From Streptomyces sp. GESEQ-4 (GTDB lineage Bacteria; Actinomycetota; Actinomycetes; Streptomycetales; Streptomycetaceae): a stretch of DNA of 64,000 nucleotides. The stretch is from positions 1 through 64,000 of the forward strand of contig NZ_JAFFSU010000032.1 in assembly GCF_017948455.1 (NCBI RefSeq), read 5' to 3'. The notes under the pieces were generated by a model. That model worked only from the letters and a program-made list of their open reading frames with translations. It ran no database searches and was not told the DNA's origin. The position numbers and the translations under genes are program-made. Below, piece by piece: positions 33,849 through 42,156 of the stretch; position 1 is the first letter of the stretch, and each line of letters begins with the position of its first letter.

Positions 33849-35225
33849 GTGACCAGCGCAGCCGATAAGGCACCTGCCGCACCCCGAGCCAAACGGGACC
33901 GGACCCACTACCTCTACATCGCGGTGATCGCCGCGGTGGCCGCAGGCATCACCGTCGGTCTCGTCGCCCCCGACTTCGCGGTCGAGCTGAAGCCGATCGG
34001 TACCGGCTTCGTGAACCTGATCAAGATGATGATCTCGCCGATCATCTTCTGCACCATCGTGCTGGGCATCGGCTCGGTACGGAAGGCCGCGAAGGTCGGC
34101 GCGGTGGGTGGCATCGCGCTCGCCTACTTCACGGTGATGTCGCTGGTCGCGCTCGGCATCGGCCTGGTCGTCGGCAACATCGTCGAGCCGGGCACGGGCC
34201 TCGCGGTGACCGAGGCGGTCAAGGAGACCGGACAGGCGCAGGTCACGGAGGCCAAGACCACCGAGGAGTTCCTGCTCGGCATCATCCCGACCACGATCGT
34301 CTCCGCCTTCACCGGCGGCGAGGTCCTGCAGACCCTCCTCGTCGCCCTGCTCGTCGGCTTCGCGCTGCAGGCCATGGGGGACACCGGCGCACCGATCCTG
34401 CGCGGCGTCGAGCACATCCAGCGCCTCGTCTTCCGCGTCCTCGCCATGGTGATGTGGGCCGCCCCGATCGGTGCCTTCGGTGCCATCGCCGCGGTCACCG
34501 GCTCCGCGGGTCTCGACGCGCTCAAGAGTCTCGCCGTGCTGATGCTCGGCTTCTACACCACCTGCTTCCTCTTCGTCTTCATCGTGCTCGCCGCACTACT
34601 GCGAGTGGTGGCGGGCATGAACATCCTCTCGCTCTTCAAGTACCTGGGCCGTGAGTTCCTGCTGATCCTGTCCACCTCCTCCTCCGAGTCCGCGCTGCCG
34701 CGGCTCATCGCGAAGATGGAGCACCTGGGTGTCAGCAAGCCGGTGGTCGGCATCACCGTCCCGACCGGCTACTCCTTCAACCTCGACGGCACCATGATCT
34801 ACATGACCATGGCGTCCCTGTTCATCGCCGACGCCATGGGTACGCCGATGTCGATCGGCGAGCAGATCCCGCTGCTGCTGTTCCTGCTGGTCGCCTCGAA
34901 GGGCGCGGCGGGTGTCACCGGCGCCGGGCTCGCCACCCTCGCGGGAGGCCTCCAGTCCCACAAGCCCGCCCTTGTCGACGGCATCGGTCTCATCGTCGGC
35001 ATCGACCGCTTCATGAGCGAGGCCCGCGCCCTGACGAACTTCGCCGGCAACGCGGTCGCCACGGTCCTGATCGGCACGTGGACCAAGGAGATCGACCGCG
35101 AGCGCGTCGACCAGGTCCTCGCCGGCCACGCCCCGTTCGACGAGCAGACCCTGCTGGACGACGGCCATGGCACACAGGCCGAGGTGCCCGAGCAGGGCGG
35201 CGAGAAGGAGCTGGCGAAGGCATAG
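33849..35225 (+). CDS. dctA: C4-dicarboxylate:cation symporter DctA
   Basis: Membrane transporter of 458 aa in the DAACS (glutamate/dicarboxylate) family, importing succinate, fumarate or malate with protons or sodium. The GTG start follows AAGGAGG. Signatures: MMISPIIFCTIVLGI, the serine-rich hairpin LILSTSSSESALPRL, and the substrate/cation region TGYSFNLDGTMIY followed by ASKGAAGVTGAG and FMSEARALTNFAGN. Around eight membrane segments plus two re-entrant loops are expected. Divergent from the CitA/CitB-type system. Confidence 0.95.
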   Translation: MTSAADKAPAAPRAKRDRTHYLYIAVIAAVAAGITVGLVAPDFAVELKPIGTGFVNLIKMMISPIIFCTIVLGIGSVRKAAKVGAVGGIALAYFTVMSLVALGIGLVVGNIVEPGTGLAVTEAVKETGQAQVTEAKTTEEFLLGIIPTTIVSAFTGGEVLQTLLVALLVGFALQAMGDTGAPILRGVEHIQRLVFRVLAMVMWAAPIGAFGAIAAVTGSAGLDALKSLAVLMLGFYTTCFLFVFIVLAALLRVVAGMNILSLFKYLGREFLLILSTSSSESALPRLIAKMEHLGVSKPVVGITVPTGYSFNLDGTMIYMTMASLFIADAMGTPMSIGEQIPLLLFLLVASKGAAGVTGAGLATLAGGLQSHKPALVDGIGLIVGIDRFMSEARALTNFAGNAVATVLIGTWTKEIDRERVDQVLAGHAPFDEQTLLDDGHGTQAEVPEQGGEKELAKA

Positions 35226-35244
35226 CAGCACCCCGAAGAAAGCC

Positions 35245-35282
35245 CCGAGCGGCCAGGCGCCCCCCGTAGCCTGGCCGCTCGG
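35245..35282. terminator. Bidirectional terminator
   Basis: A 14-bp perfect stem (35245-35258 with 35269-35282) and 10-nt loop between the convergent dctA and aldo/keto reductase stop codons. Confidence 0.85.
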
Positions 35283-35291
35283 TCTATTGCC

Positions 35292-36176
35292 CTAACCCGC
35301 CGCGTCCAGCCGGGCCAGCTCCTCCGTGTTCAGCACCAGGTCCGCCGCTGCCGCCGAGTCTCTGATGGTCTCCGGTCGGCTCGCGCCCGGGATCGGGATC
35401 ACGGTCGGGGACGCGGCCAACAGCCAGGCCAGACAGACCTGTTGAGGAGTGACCCCGCGCTCCCTGGCCACGGCATGGAACGCGCCGAAGCGGTCGCTCC
35501 CCTCCAGGAGGGACGGTCCGTCCAGCGAACTGCGGGAGATGCCGCCGAGGGGGCTCCACGGCAGGAACGCCAGTCCCAGCTCGGCACAGAGCCGTAGCTC
35601 TGCCTCGCTGTCGCGCACGGCCGGCGAGTACTGGTTCTGCACCGAGACCAGCCGGTCCCCGAGGATGGCGCGGGCCCGGCGGATCTGGCCCGCGTCCGCG
35701 TTGGACACTCCCGCCAGCCGGATCTTGCCCTCGTCGAGCAGCTCGCGCAGCGCGCCGACGGACTCCTCGAAGGGGACCGAGGGGTCCGGCTTGTGCAGCT
35801 GATAGAGGCCGATCGCTTCCACCCCGAGCCGCTTCAGCGAAGCCTCGGCGGCGGCCTTCAGATGCCGCCTAGAGCCCGTCACCGTCCAGGTGCCGTCGGC
35901 GGGGCGGCCACGCCCGCCCTTCGTGGTCACCAGCACGTCCGCCGTGTCACCGCCGTATGTCGCGAGGGCCCGGGCGACCAGCTCCTCGTTGTGGCCGGGG
36001 TCATCGCCGGGCAGGTGATAGGAGTCAGCCGTGTCCAGCAGCGTCACGCCCGCGTCGAGCGCCGCGTGCACCGTGGCCAGGGCCCGTGTCTCGTCCGGGC
36101 GGCCCTCGATGGACAGCGGCATGGCGCCGAGCCCGACCGCGCTCACGCGCAGGCCGCCAAGTGTGCGGTACCGCAT
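35292..36176 (-). CDS. Aldo/keto reductase
   Basis: NADPH-dependent oxidoreductase of 294 aa with a TIM-barrel pattern. Visible are the catalytic Asp and Tyr of DTADSYHLPG, the Lys in LVTTKGG, the His in LYQLHKPDP and the cofactor-binding stretch IPGASRPETIRDSAAA near the end. Substrate unknown. It is coupled to the epimerase gene, starting 1 nt after its stop codon. Confidence 0.92.
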   Translation of the reverse strand: MRYRTLGGLRVSAVGLGAMPLSIEGRPDETRALATVHAALDAGVTLLDTADSYHLPGDDPGHNEELVARALATYGGDTADVLVTTKGGRGRPADGTWTVTGSRRHLKAAAEASLKRLGVEAIGLYQLHKPDPSVPFEESVGALRELLDEGKIRLAGVSNADAGQIRRARAILGDRLVSVQNQYSPAVRDSEAELRLCAELGLAFLPWSPLGGISRSSLDGPSLLEGSDRFGAFHAVARERGVTPQQVCLAWLLAASPTVIPIPGASRPETIRDSAAAADLVLNTEELARLDAAG

Positions 36177-36177
36177 G

Positions 36178-37089
36178 TCAGTCGCCCTTTCCCAGCGTCT
36201 CCGCGACCGCCTTCGGCAGCCACTGCCGTACGTCGCCGAAGGTGAAACCGAGCCGGGTGGCCCGGGAGTTGTCCATGCCGTAGGAGCGGAAGAAGGAGAG
36301 CGGTGAGACCTCGCCGACCTCCACCCACTGGAGGACGACCTTGCCCTCGGGCAGCCGCGCGCTCACCGCCTGGCACAGCTCCTCGGTGGTGAGGACGCCG
36401 TGGGAGGCGGCGTTCACCGGACCGGTGAAGTCCTCGCCGGCGGCCCACGCCAGGAAGTCGGCGATCTCCTCGACGTGGATGCAGGTGGCGGGCTGGTTCG
36501 CGGCGGGCACGGCGATCGGCGCACCGGTCCGGATGCGGGAGGCGTAATGCTCCAGCCTGCCCGTGAAGTCGTCGTCCCCGCCCAGCACATGGGCCACACG
36601 GACGGCCGTGTACGGGAAGTCCGGGGCGGCGGCGAACACGGCCTCGGCCTGCCGCTTGCCCTCGCCGTAGTGGCGTTCGAGGAACTCCGGGTCGTCCCAG
36701 GGGAGTTGGAGATCGACGGGCATCTCGCGAGCGTCGACGGCGTCTTCCCGTACGAGCGCGATCGAGTCCTCGTACTCGTACACCTCGACCGTGGACGTCA
36801 TCACATAGCGCCCGGTGCGGCCGGCGAAGACCCGGCGGGCGAGCGCCGCCTGCCGTGGGGTGTAGCAGACCTGGTCGACGACGACGTCGAAGGTGCGCGA
36901 ACCGAGCGCGTCCGTGAGGGACTTCTCGTCGTTCCGGTCGGCGACGAGGTGCAGCGCGCCGGGCGGAGGCGCCGACGAGCCGCGGTTGAGGACCGTCACT
37001 CGGTCCCCGGCGGCCAGCAACCGTGCGACGAGCCGCTTGCCGAAGTAGCGGCTCCCGCCGATGACCAGTACCTCTCGGGCGTTTTCCAT
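36178..37089 (-). CDS. NAD-dependent epimerase/dehydratase-like protein
   Basis: Extended short-chain dehydrogenase-like protein of about 303 aa with a Rossmann fold. The nucleotide loop is GGSRYFGKRL rather than the strict GxxGxxG, close to the atypical epimerases related to chloroplast stem-loop RNA-binding proteins. The usual YxxxK is replaced by YGEGKRQAE. The ATG at 37089 is 10 nt from a GGGAG site; the in-frame ATG at 37095 is also possible. The substrate is unknown. Divergent from the Lrp gene with only 45 nt between starts, so Lrp may control this operon. Confidence 0.85.
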   Translation of the reverse strand: MENAREVLVIGGSRYFGKRLVARLLAAGDRVTVLNRGSSAPPPGALHLVADRNDEKSLTDALGSRTFDVVVDQVCYTPRQAALARRVFAGRTGRYVMTSTVEVYEYEDSIALVREDAVDAREMPVDLQLPWDDPEFLERHYGEGKRQAEAVFAAAPDFPYTAVRVAHVLGGDDDFTGRLEHYASRIRTGAPIAVPAANQPATCIHVEEIADFLAWAAGEDFTGPVNAASHGVLTTEELCQAVSARLPEGKVVLQWVEVGEVSPLSFFRSYGMDNSRATRLGFTFGDVRQWLPKAVAETLGKGD

Positions 37090-37134
37090 GACCATAATTC
37101 TCCCGGCGTATCCGCACGCCCTGAAGGGGGAAGC

Positions 37135-37644
37135 ATGGGAGTTCCGGCCGCAGCGCCGAAAGAACCTCGGCATCTGCGCACGACGGCCGACGAAACATCG
37201 GTGGCCCTCGACACGCTGGACCGGCAGATCCTGGAGCTCCTCCAGACCGACGGCCGGATCAAGCTCAGCGAACTGGGCCGCCGGGTCCGGCTCAGCCCGG
37301 CGGCGGTCACCGAGCGGGTACGCCGCCTGGAGGCGGCGGGTGTGATCAGCGGCTACGGCGCCCATGTCGCCCCGGCCCGCCTCGGCTACGGCATCCAGGC
37401 GTTCATCCGCGTGAACCCGCACGGCGGCTACAACTTGAAGCACCCCAGGACCCTGGAGCTGATGGAGCGTCCCGAGATCACCGAGGTGCACCATGTGGTC
37501 GGCGAGGACTGCTGGATCCTCAAGGTCGCCGTCCGGGACACGGTCCACCTGGAGGAGGTTCTCGAAGCGGTATCCGCCCTGGGACGCACGACGACGTCGA
37601 TCGTCCTCACCTCCCCGGTGCAGCGGAAACCGCTGTTGCCTTGA
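37135..37644 (+). CDS. Lrp/AsnC family transcriptional regulator
   Basis: Regulator of 169 aa: an N-terminal helix-turn-helix (LDRQILELLQTDGRIKLSEL, then RRVRLSPAAVTERVRRLE) and a C-terminal RAM effector-binding domain with HHVVGEDCWILKVAVRD. The ATG at 37135 follows AAGGGGG; a later GTG at 37201 would remove an unstructured N-terminus. Divergent from the epimerase operon, which is the likely target with itself. Confidence 0.92.
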   Translation: MGVPAAAPKEPRHLRTTADETSVALDTLDRQILELLQTDGRIKLSELGRRVRLSPAAVTERVRRLEAAGVISGYGAHVAPARLGYGIQAFIRVNPHGGYNLKHPRTLELMERPEITEVHHVVGEDCWILKVAVRDTVHLEEVLEAVSALGRTTTSIVLTSPVQRKPLLP

Positions 37645-37658
37645 CGTCGGCGTCAAGG
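37639..37658. promoter_or_regulatory. MerR-type operator CCTTGACG-N4-CGTCAAGG
   Basis: Perfect 8-bp arms with a 4-nt centre; the left arm contains the Lrp stop codon and a TTGACG -35-like element. TACGTT at 37661-37666 can be the -10, 7 nt before the MerR ATG, implying a leaderless transcript. Typical of MerR autoregulation. Confidence 0.65.
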
Positions 37659-37673
37659 ACTACGTTCGTACGC

Positions 37674-38060
37674 ATGCGAATCGGCGAGCTGGCCGCACGG
37701 GCCGGGACCACGACGCGGACGCTGCGGTACTACGAGTCGCGGGGGCTGCTGACCGTGCGGCGCGGGAGCAACGGATACCGGACGTACGACGAGGACGACC
37801 TGAAGCTGCTTCGGCAGATCCGTACGCTGCAGGACTTCGGGTTCGACCTGGAGGAGACACGGCCCTTCGTGGAGTGCCTGCGCGCCGGGCACTCCGAGGG
37901 CGACGAGTGCCCTGCGTCGATCGCGGTCTATCGGCGGAAGTTGGACGAGCTGGACGCGTTGATCGGCGAGTTGCGGGCGGTGCGGGCGAAGATCGGCGCG
38001 CGGCTGGCCCTGGCCGAGGGTGAATCACCGTTGTGCGAACTGGGAGGGCAGGGGCTGTGA
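37674..38060 (+). CDS. MerR family transcriptional regulator
   Basis: DNA-binding protein of 128 aa. The ATG at 37674 begins the canonical MRIGELAARAGTTTRTLRYYE helix-turn-helix, followed by the wing GYRTYDEDDLKLL and a coiled-coil dimer helix. Cys residues (FVECLRAGH, DECPAS, PLCELGG) could serve redox or metal sensing. The downstream thioredoxin start overlaps its stop by 4 nt, which suggests a thiol-stress role. Autoregulation through the dyad at 37639-37658 is likely. Confidence 0.92.
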   Translation: MRIGELAARAGTTTRTLRYYESRGLLTVRRGSNGYRTYDEDDLKLLRQIRTLQDFGFDLEETRPFVECLRAGHSEGDECPASIAVYRRKLDELDALIGELRAVRAKIGARLALAEGESPLCELGGQGL

Positions 38061-38389
38061 TCAAGGCGGCGGGTGTGGCTGAAGTGACGGATGCGGACTT
38101 CGAGGCAGAGGTGATCGGGGCGGAATTGCCGGTGCTGGTCGAGTTCACGGCCGACTGGTGTCCGCCCTGCCGGCAGATGGGGCCGGTGCTCAGCGCGCTC
38201 GCCGCCGAGCAGGGCGAGCGGCTCAAGGTGGTCCAGCTGGACGTGGACACCAACCCGGAGACCACGAACGCGTACAAGGTGCTGTCGATGCCGACCTTCA
38301 TGGTCTTCCGGGGCGGCGAGCCCGTGAAGGCGATGGTGGGAGCCCGGCCCAAGCGCCGGCTCCTTGAGGAGCTGGCGGACGTCATCTGA
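38057..38389 (+). CDS. trxA: Thioredoxin with WCPPC active site
   Basis: Cytoplasmic thioredoxin of 110 aa. The GTG at 38057 overlaps the MerR stop codon. Active site TADWCPPCRQMGP and cis-Pro loop VLSMPTFMVFRGGEP are intact; the dipeptide between the cysteines is Pro-Pro instead of the usual Gly-Pro, which should change redox potential. Co-transcribed with a MerR regulator, so probably induced under thiol or oxidative stress. Distinct from the YbbN-like protein at 16790-17773. The trxA symbol is generic. Confidence 0.9.
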   Translation: MIKAAGVAEVTDADFEAEVIGAELPVLVEFTADWCPPCRQMGPVLSALAAEQGERLKVVQLDVDTNPETTNAYKVLSMPTFMVFRGGEPVKAMVGARPKRRLLEELADVI

Positions 38390-38401
38390 CCTGACGCAAT
38401 A

Positions 38402-38444
38402 CAAAGAAATCCCCCGGGCAATTGCGTCCCGGGGGATTTCTTTG
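38402..38444 (+). terminator. Strong terminator after the MerR-thioredoxin operon
   Basis: A 17-bp perfect stem (38402-38418 with 38428-38444) and 9-nt loop, starting 13 nt after the thioredoxin stop. Confidence 0.9.
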
Positions 38445-38460
38445 CGTATACTCAATGGTT

Positions 38461-38486
38461 CGCGACTTCAGGGCAATTAAGTCGCG
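38461..38486. promoter_or_regulatory. Dyad upstream of the HelD-like gene
   Basis: Arms CGCGACTT and AAGTCGCG with a 10-nt spacer, 36 bp before the start codon, in an unusually AT-rich stretch. It could be an operator or a leader hairpin. Confidence 0.45.
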
Positions 38487-38521
38487 GAGAAGTTCAACGA
38501 GCACAGTATATCCGGGCGGGA

Positions 38522-40780
38522 GTGGAATTGTCAAACAGCGAATTTCCAGACGATGAAATGCGCCGCGAGCAGGAATTCATGGACAACCTGTACGCGCGCG
38601 TGGACGCGCTGCGCGGCGACACCGAGGACTCCGTCACGGACGCGCTCGCCCAGGGCAACACGCCCCAGCAGGCCCGCCTGGAGCGGGACATCCTGGTCGC
38701 CGAACGCTCGGGTCTGCTCGCCGCGCTGAACGCGGTGGACGGCTCGCTCTGCTTCGGCCGGATCGACCTCACCTCCGGCGTCAGCCACCACATCGGCCGC
38801 ATCGGCCTGCGCACCGACGACGCCGAACGCACCCCGGTCCTGATCGACTGGCGAGCCGATGTCGCCCGCCCCTTCTATCTGGCCACCGGCCACACCCCGA
38901 TGGGCCTGCGCCGCCGCCGGCACATCAGCACCGACGGCCGCAGGGTCACCGACCTGCACGACGAGTTCCTCGACGTCGGCGACGCCACCCGCACCGGCCA
39001 CGAGGACCCGGCCGGCGACGCGGTCCTGCTCGCCGCCCTCACCTCGGCCCGCACCGGCCGGATGACCGACATCGTGCAGACCATCCAGGCCGAGCAGGAC
39101 GAGATCATCCGCGCACCGCACCGCGGGGTGCTGGTGGTGGAGGGCGGCCCGGGCACCGGCAAGACGGCGGTGGCCCTGCACCGGGCGGCCTATCTCCTCT
39201 ACGAGCACCGCGAACTGCTCGCCAAGCGGGCCGTCCTGATCGTCGGCCCCAACCCCGCCTTCCTCGGCTACATCGGCGAGGTGCTGCCCTCGCTGGGCGA
39301 GACCGGCGTGCTCCTCGCGACGGTGGGCGAGCTGTTCCCCGGCGTGAAGGCGACGGCGACGGACACGCCCGAGGCGGCTGCGGTGAAGGGCCGCGCGGAG
39401 ATGGCCGACGTACTGGCAAGGGTCGTACGCGACCGCCAAGCCCTGCCCGACCCGGTGATCGCGATCGCGCACGACCGCGAGATCCTGATGCTCGACGACG
39501 GCCTGGTCGGCGTCGCCCGCGAGCGCACCCGCGCCGCCAAGCTCCCGCACAACGCGGCCCGCGAGCACTTCGAGGGCCATGTCCTCAACACGCTCACCGA
39601 GCTGTACGCCGAGCGCGTGGGCACCGACCCGTACGACGGCACGAGCCTCCTCGACGCCGCCGACATCACCCAGATCCGCGACGAACTCGCCGAGAACCCC
39701 GAAGTCTGGTCCGCCATCGACCAGTTGTGGCCCAGGATCACCCCGCGCCGTCTGGTCGCGGACTTCCTGGCCGAGCCCGAGGGGTACGTCTCCGACGTCG
39801 ACGCGGCCGCCATCCGCCGCCCGGTCACACGCGCGTGGACGGTGGCGGACGTACCGCTGCTCGACGAGGCGGCCGAACTGCTGGGCGAGGACGACCGGTT
39901 GGCGCGGGCGCGCGCGGAACGGGAACGCGAGCGGCAGGTGTCGTACGCGCAGGGCGTGCTGGACGTGTCGTACGCGTCGCGTACGTACGAGTTCGACGAC
40001 AAGCACGACGAGGACTCCGAGGTGCTGTCCGCGCACGACATCATCGACGCCGAGCGGTTCGCCGAGCGCCAGGAGGAGGACGACCACCGCAGCGCCGCCG
40101 AGCGCGCGGCGGCCGACCGGACCTGGGCGTTCGGGCACATCATCGTCGACGAGGCGCAGGAGCTGTCGCCGATGGCGTGGCGGCTGCTGATGCGGCGCAG
40201 CCCGACCCGGTCGATGACGCTGGTCGGCGATCCGGCGCAGACGGCGGAGGCGGCGGGGGTGGGTTCCTGGGCGAAGATCCTGGAGCCCTATGTCGAGGAC
40301 CGCTGGGAGCACACCCGCCTCGGCGTCAACTACCGCACACCCGCCGAGATCATGGACGTGGCGGCGGCCGTCGTACGGGCCGAGCATCCCGGCTTCGAGC
40401 CGCCGAGTTCGGTGCGGTCCACGGGGGTACGGCCCTGGGCGCGCGCCACCGACGACCTGCCCGAAGCCGTGGCCAAGGCGGTCGGGGAACTCACCCCTGC
40501 CGAGGGCCGCCTCGCGGTCATCGCCCCGCGCGTCCTGCACCGCCGACTGGCCGCCCGGCTGGACGGAGTGACGGCGGACGCGGAGCCCGATCTGACCCGG
40601 ACCGTCGTCCTCCTCGACCCCCGGCAGTCGAAGGGCCTGGAGTTCGACTCGGTGCTGGTGGTCGAGCCCGCGCACTACGGCACGAGCGACCTGTATGTCG
40701 CGCTGACCCGGGCGACCCAGCGGCTCGGGGTGCTGCACACCGGACAACTGCCGAAGGCGCTGGCCGAGGCGTTCGGGTAG
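38522..40780 (+). CDS. HelD/HelR-like UvrD-type ATPase
   Basis: Superfamily 1 helicase-like protein of 752 aa, similar to actinobacterial HelD proteins that bind RNA polymerase, release stalled complexes and can protect against rifamycins. Walker A is VVEGGPGTGKTAVALHRAA, Walker B is HIIVDEAQELSP, and motifs GDPAQT, LGVNYRTPAEI and LYVALTRATQRLGVL follow. The N-terminal about 70 residues (EFMDNLYARVDALR) form the coiled-coil arm. A GTG at 38522 lies directly on a GGGAG site; a TTG at 38528 has better spacing and may be the real start. A rifamycin-associated element was looked for and not seen. Confidence 0.88.
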   Translation: MELSNSEFPDDEMRREQEFMDNLYARVDALRGDTEDSVTDALAQGNTPQQARLERDILVAERSGLLAALNAVDGSLCFGRIDLTSGVSHHIGRIGLRTDDAERTPVLIDWRADVARPFYLATGHTPMGLRRRRHISTDGRRVTDLHDEFLDVGDATRTGHEDPAGDAVLLAALTSARTGRMTDIVQTIQAEQDEIIRAPHRGVLVVEGGPGTGKTAVALHRAAYLLYEHRELLAKRAVLIVGPNPAFLGYIGEVLPSLGETGVLLATVGELFPGVKATATDTPEAAAVKGRAEMADVLARVVRDRQALPDPVIAIAHDREILMLDDGLVGVARERTRAAKLPHNAAREHFEGHVLNTLTELYAERVGTDPYDGTSLLDAADITQIRDELAENPEVWSAIDQLWPRITPRRLVADFLAEPEGYVSDVDAAAIRRPVTRAWTVADVPLLDEAAELLGEDDRLARARAERERERQVSYAQGVLDVSYASRTYEFDDKHDEDSEVLSAHDIIDAERFAERQEEDDHRSAAERAAADRTWAFGHIIVDEAQELSPMAWRLLMRRSPTRSMTLVGDPAQTAEAAGVGSWAKILEPYVEDRWEHTRLGVNYRTPAEIMDVAAAVVRAEHPGFEPPSSVRSTGVRPWARATDDLPEAVAKAVGELTPAEGRLAVIAPRVLHRRLAARLDGVTADAEPDLTRTVVLLDPRQSKGLEFDSVLVVEPAHYGTSDLYVALTRATQRLGVLHTGQLPKALAEAFG

Positions 40781-40800
40781 GAACGCCCCCGCCCCCCGGC

Positions 40801-42009
40801 CTATGCCTTCCCACCACCCGACCGGGTCGGCATGACAGGAAGGTTGGTGGGGCGGGTGCGCAGCACCTCTTCGACCGAGGAGAGGGCGAAGCGGACCGCG
40901 CCGGTGATCACGGCCTCGTCGCCCAGGGCGGACAACTGCCACCGCGGCAGGTCGACGAGGAGCTTGCCGGCTTCCTCCTCGGCGGCGCTCAACAGGAGTT
41001 CCGCCGCCGGGCGCAGGCCGGGGTCGGGGAAGAGGCCGGTGCCGAGCACGACCAGTGCCGGGTCCAGGGCCAGCAGCACGGGGGCGATCCCGGCGGCCAG
41101 TCTCCGCCCGTATGACGTGATGGCCGCCACCGCGTCCGGGTCCGGGACCAGGGGTTCGAGGCCGGGCTGTGACGAGGTGCTGCCGGGGAAGCGGATGAAG
41201 CCGATCTCCCCGGCCGCGCCGCGGTGTCCGCGCAGCAGGCGCCCCCCGGTGATGACACCGGCACCGAGGCGTTCGCCGAGCAGCACGAAGACCATCTCGT
41301 CGGCCTCGCCGCCGACCCCGCGCCACTGTTCGCCGAGCGCGGCGAGGTTGGCGTCGTTCTCCACGGCGACCGGGCAGCCGAGGGCGTCGCGGAGGACGGT
41401 GACGATGTCCGCCTCGGCCCAGTCCTTGAGGTTGTCGGCCTGCCGGATGCGGGTGTTGCTCCGGTCCACCAGGCCGGGGGTGCCCACGGTCGCGGCCCAC
41501 ACCCTCCGGGCATCGGCTCCGGAGCGCTCGATCGCGCGCCGCAGCACCGCCACGACGGCGCGGGCGCGGGCCGGGCCACCCAGGTCGGCGCGGACCGCCT
41601 TGCGTTCGACGGCCACCGGCCGGCCGTCGAGGTCGGCCAGGCAGGCGCTCACCGAGCGGGCCCGTACGTCCACGCCGACGACGAACCCGGCGTGCGGGCA
41701 AAAGCGGAACCGGCGGGCCGGGCGGCCGGGCGACCGCTGGCCACGGGCGGAGACGGCCGGGGCGACCTCGATGAGCCCGCGGTCGGTGAGTTCCTCGACG
41801 ATCGCCTCGACGGTGGGGCGGGAGAGCTTGGTCGCCTCGGCCAGTGTGGAGAGCCGGGGGTGCGGGTCGGCCGAGCGGACAGCGGCGAGGATGGCCGCGG
41901 CGTTCGTGGCGCGCAGGTCTGCCACGCCCACCACCGCGGGGAGTTCATGGTCGGGGGAGTGCGGCTGCGGCAGCCCGCCGAGCGGCCACCGGTCCCTGGA
42001 CGTGGCCAA
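40801..42009 (-). CDS. ROK family transcriptional repressor
   Basis: Regulator of 402 aa with an N-terminal helix-turn-helix (LSTLAEATKLSRPTVEAIVE) and a ROK sugar-kinase-like domain (GVDVRARSVSACLADLDG, then VENDANLAALGEQ and GERLGAGVITGGRLLRGH). The usual zinc site with three Cys after GAAGEIG is missing: the segment reads FPGSTSSQPGLEPLV. It may therefore be folded without zinc or be a divergent subclass. Divergent from the sugar importer operon, with an operator-like dyad between, so it should control that operon. Confidence 0.9.
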   Translation of the reverse strand: MATSRDRWPLGGLPQPHSPDHELPAVVGVADLRATNAAAILAAVRSADPHPRLSTLAEATKLSRPTVEAIVEELTDRGLIEVAPAVSARGQRSPGRPARRFRFCPHAGFVVGVDVRARSVSACLADLDGRPVAVERKAVRADLGGPARARAVVAVLRRAIERSGADARRVWAATVGTPGLVDRSNTRIRQADNLKDWAEADIVTVLRDALGCPVAVENDANLAALGEQWRGVGGEADEMVFVLLGERLGAGVITGGRLLRGHRGAAGEIGFIRFPGSTSSQPGLEPLVPDPDAVAAITSYGRRLAAGIAPVLLALDPALVVLGTGLFPDPGLRPAAELLLSAAEEEAGKLLVDLPRWQLSALGDEAVITGAVRFALSSVEEVLRTRPTNLPVMPTRSGGGKA

Positions 42010-42113
42010 TGATCAACCTCCTGTGGAGCGGCGCGGGGACCGGTGCGGACCGACCCGACGATAACAATCCAGCCATGAGTCCTTGACGCGTACCGGGCTC
42101 GCTCTGATTATAA

Positions 42114-42127
42114 AACGCAACTGCGTT
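42114..42127. promoter_or_regulatory. Operator candidate AACGCA-N2-TGCGTT
   Basis: Perfect 6-bp arms in an AT-rich stretch, with flanking A/T symmetry extending the dyad. It lies 30 bp before the binding protein start and between it and the divergent ROK gene, so it is a good ROK-site candidate. Confidence 0.6.
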
Positions 42128-42156
42128 ATCGAATTAATCGAACGCCAGGAGCCCCC

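Noticed and set aside
38461..38521. Possible rifamycin-associated element before the HelD-like gene
   Set aside because: The dyad present does not contain the expected GGGGCTTGC-type core.
38531..41701. 1056-aa minus-strand frame
   Set aside because: Antisense to the HelD-like gene and out of frame with the ROK gene; both of those have intact motifs and correct codon bias.
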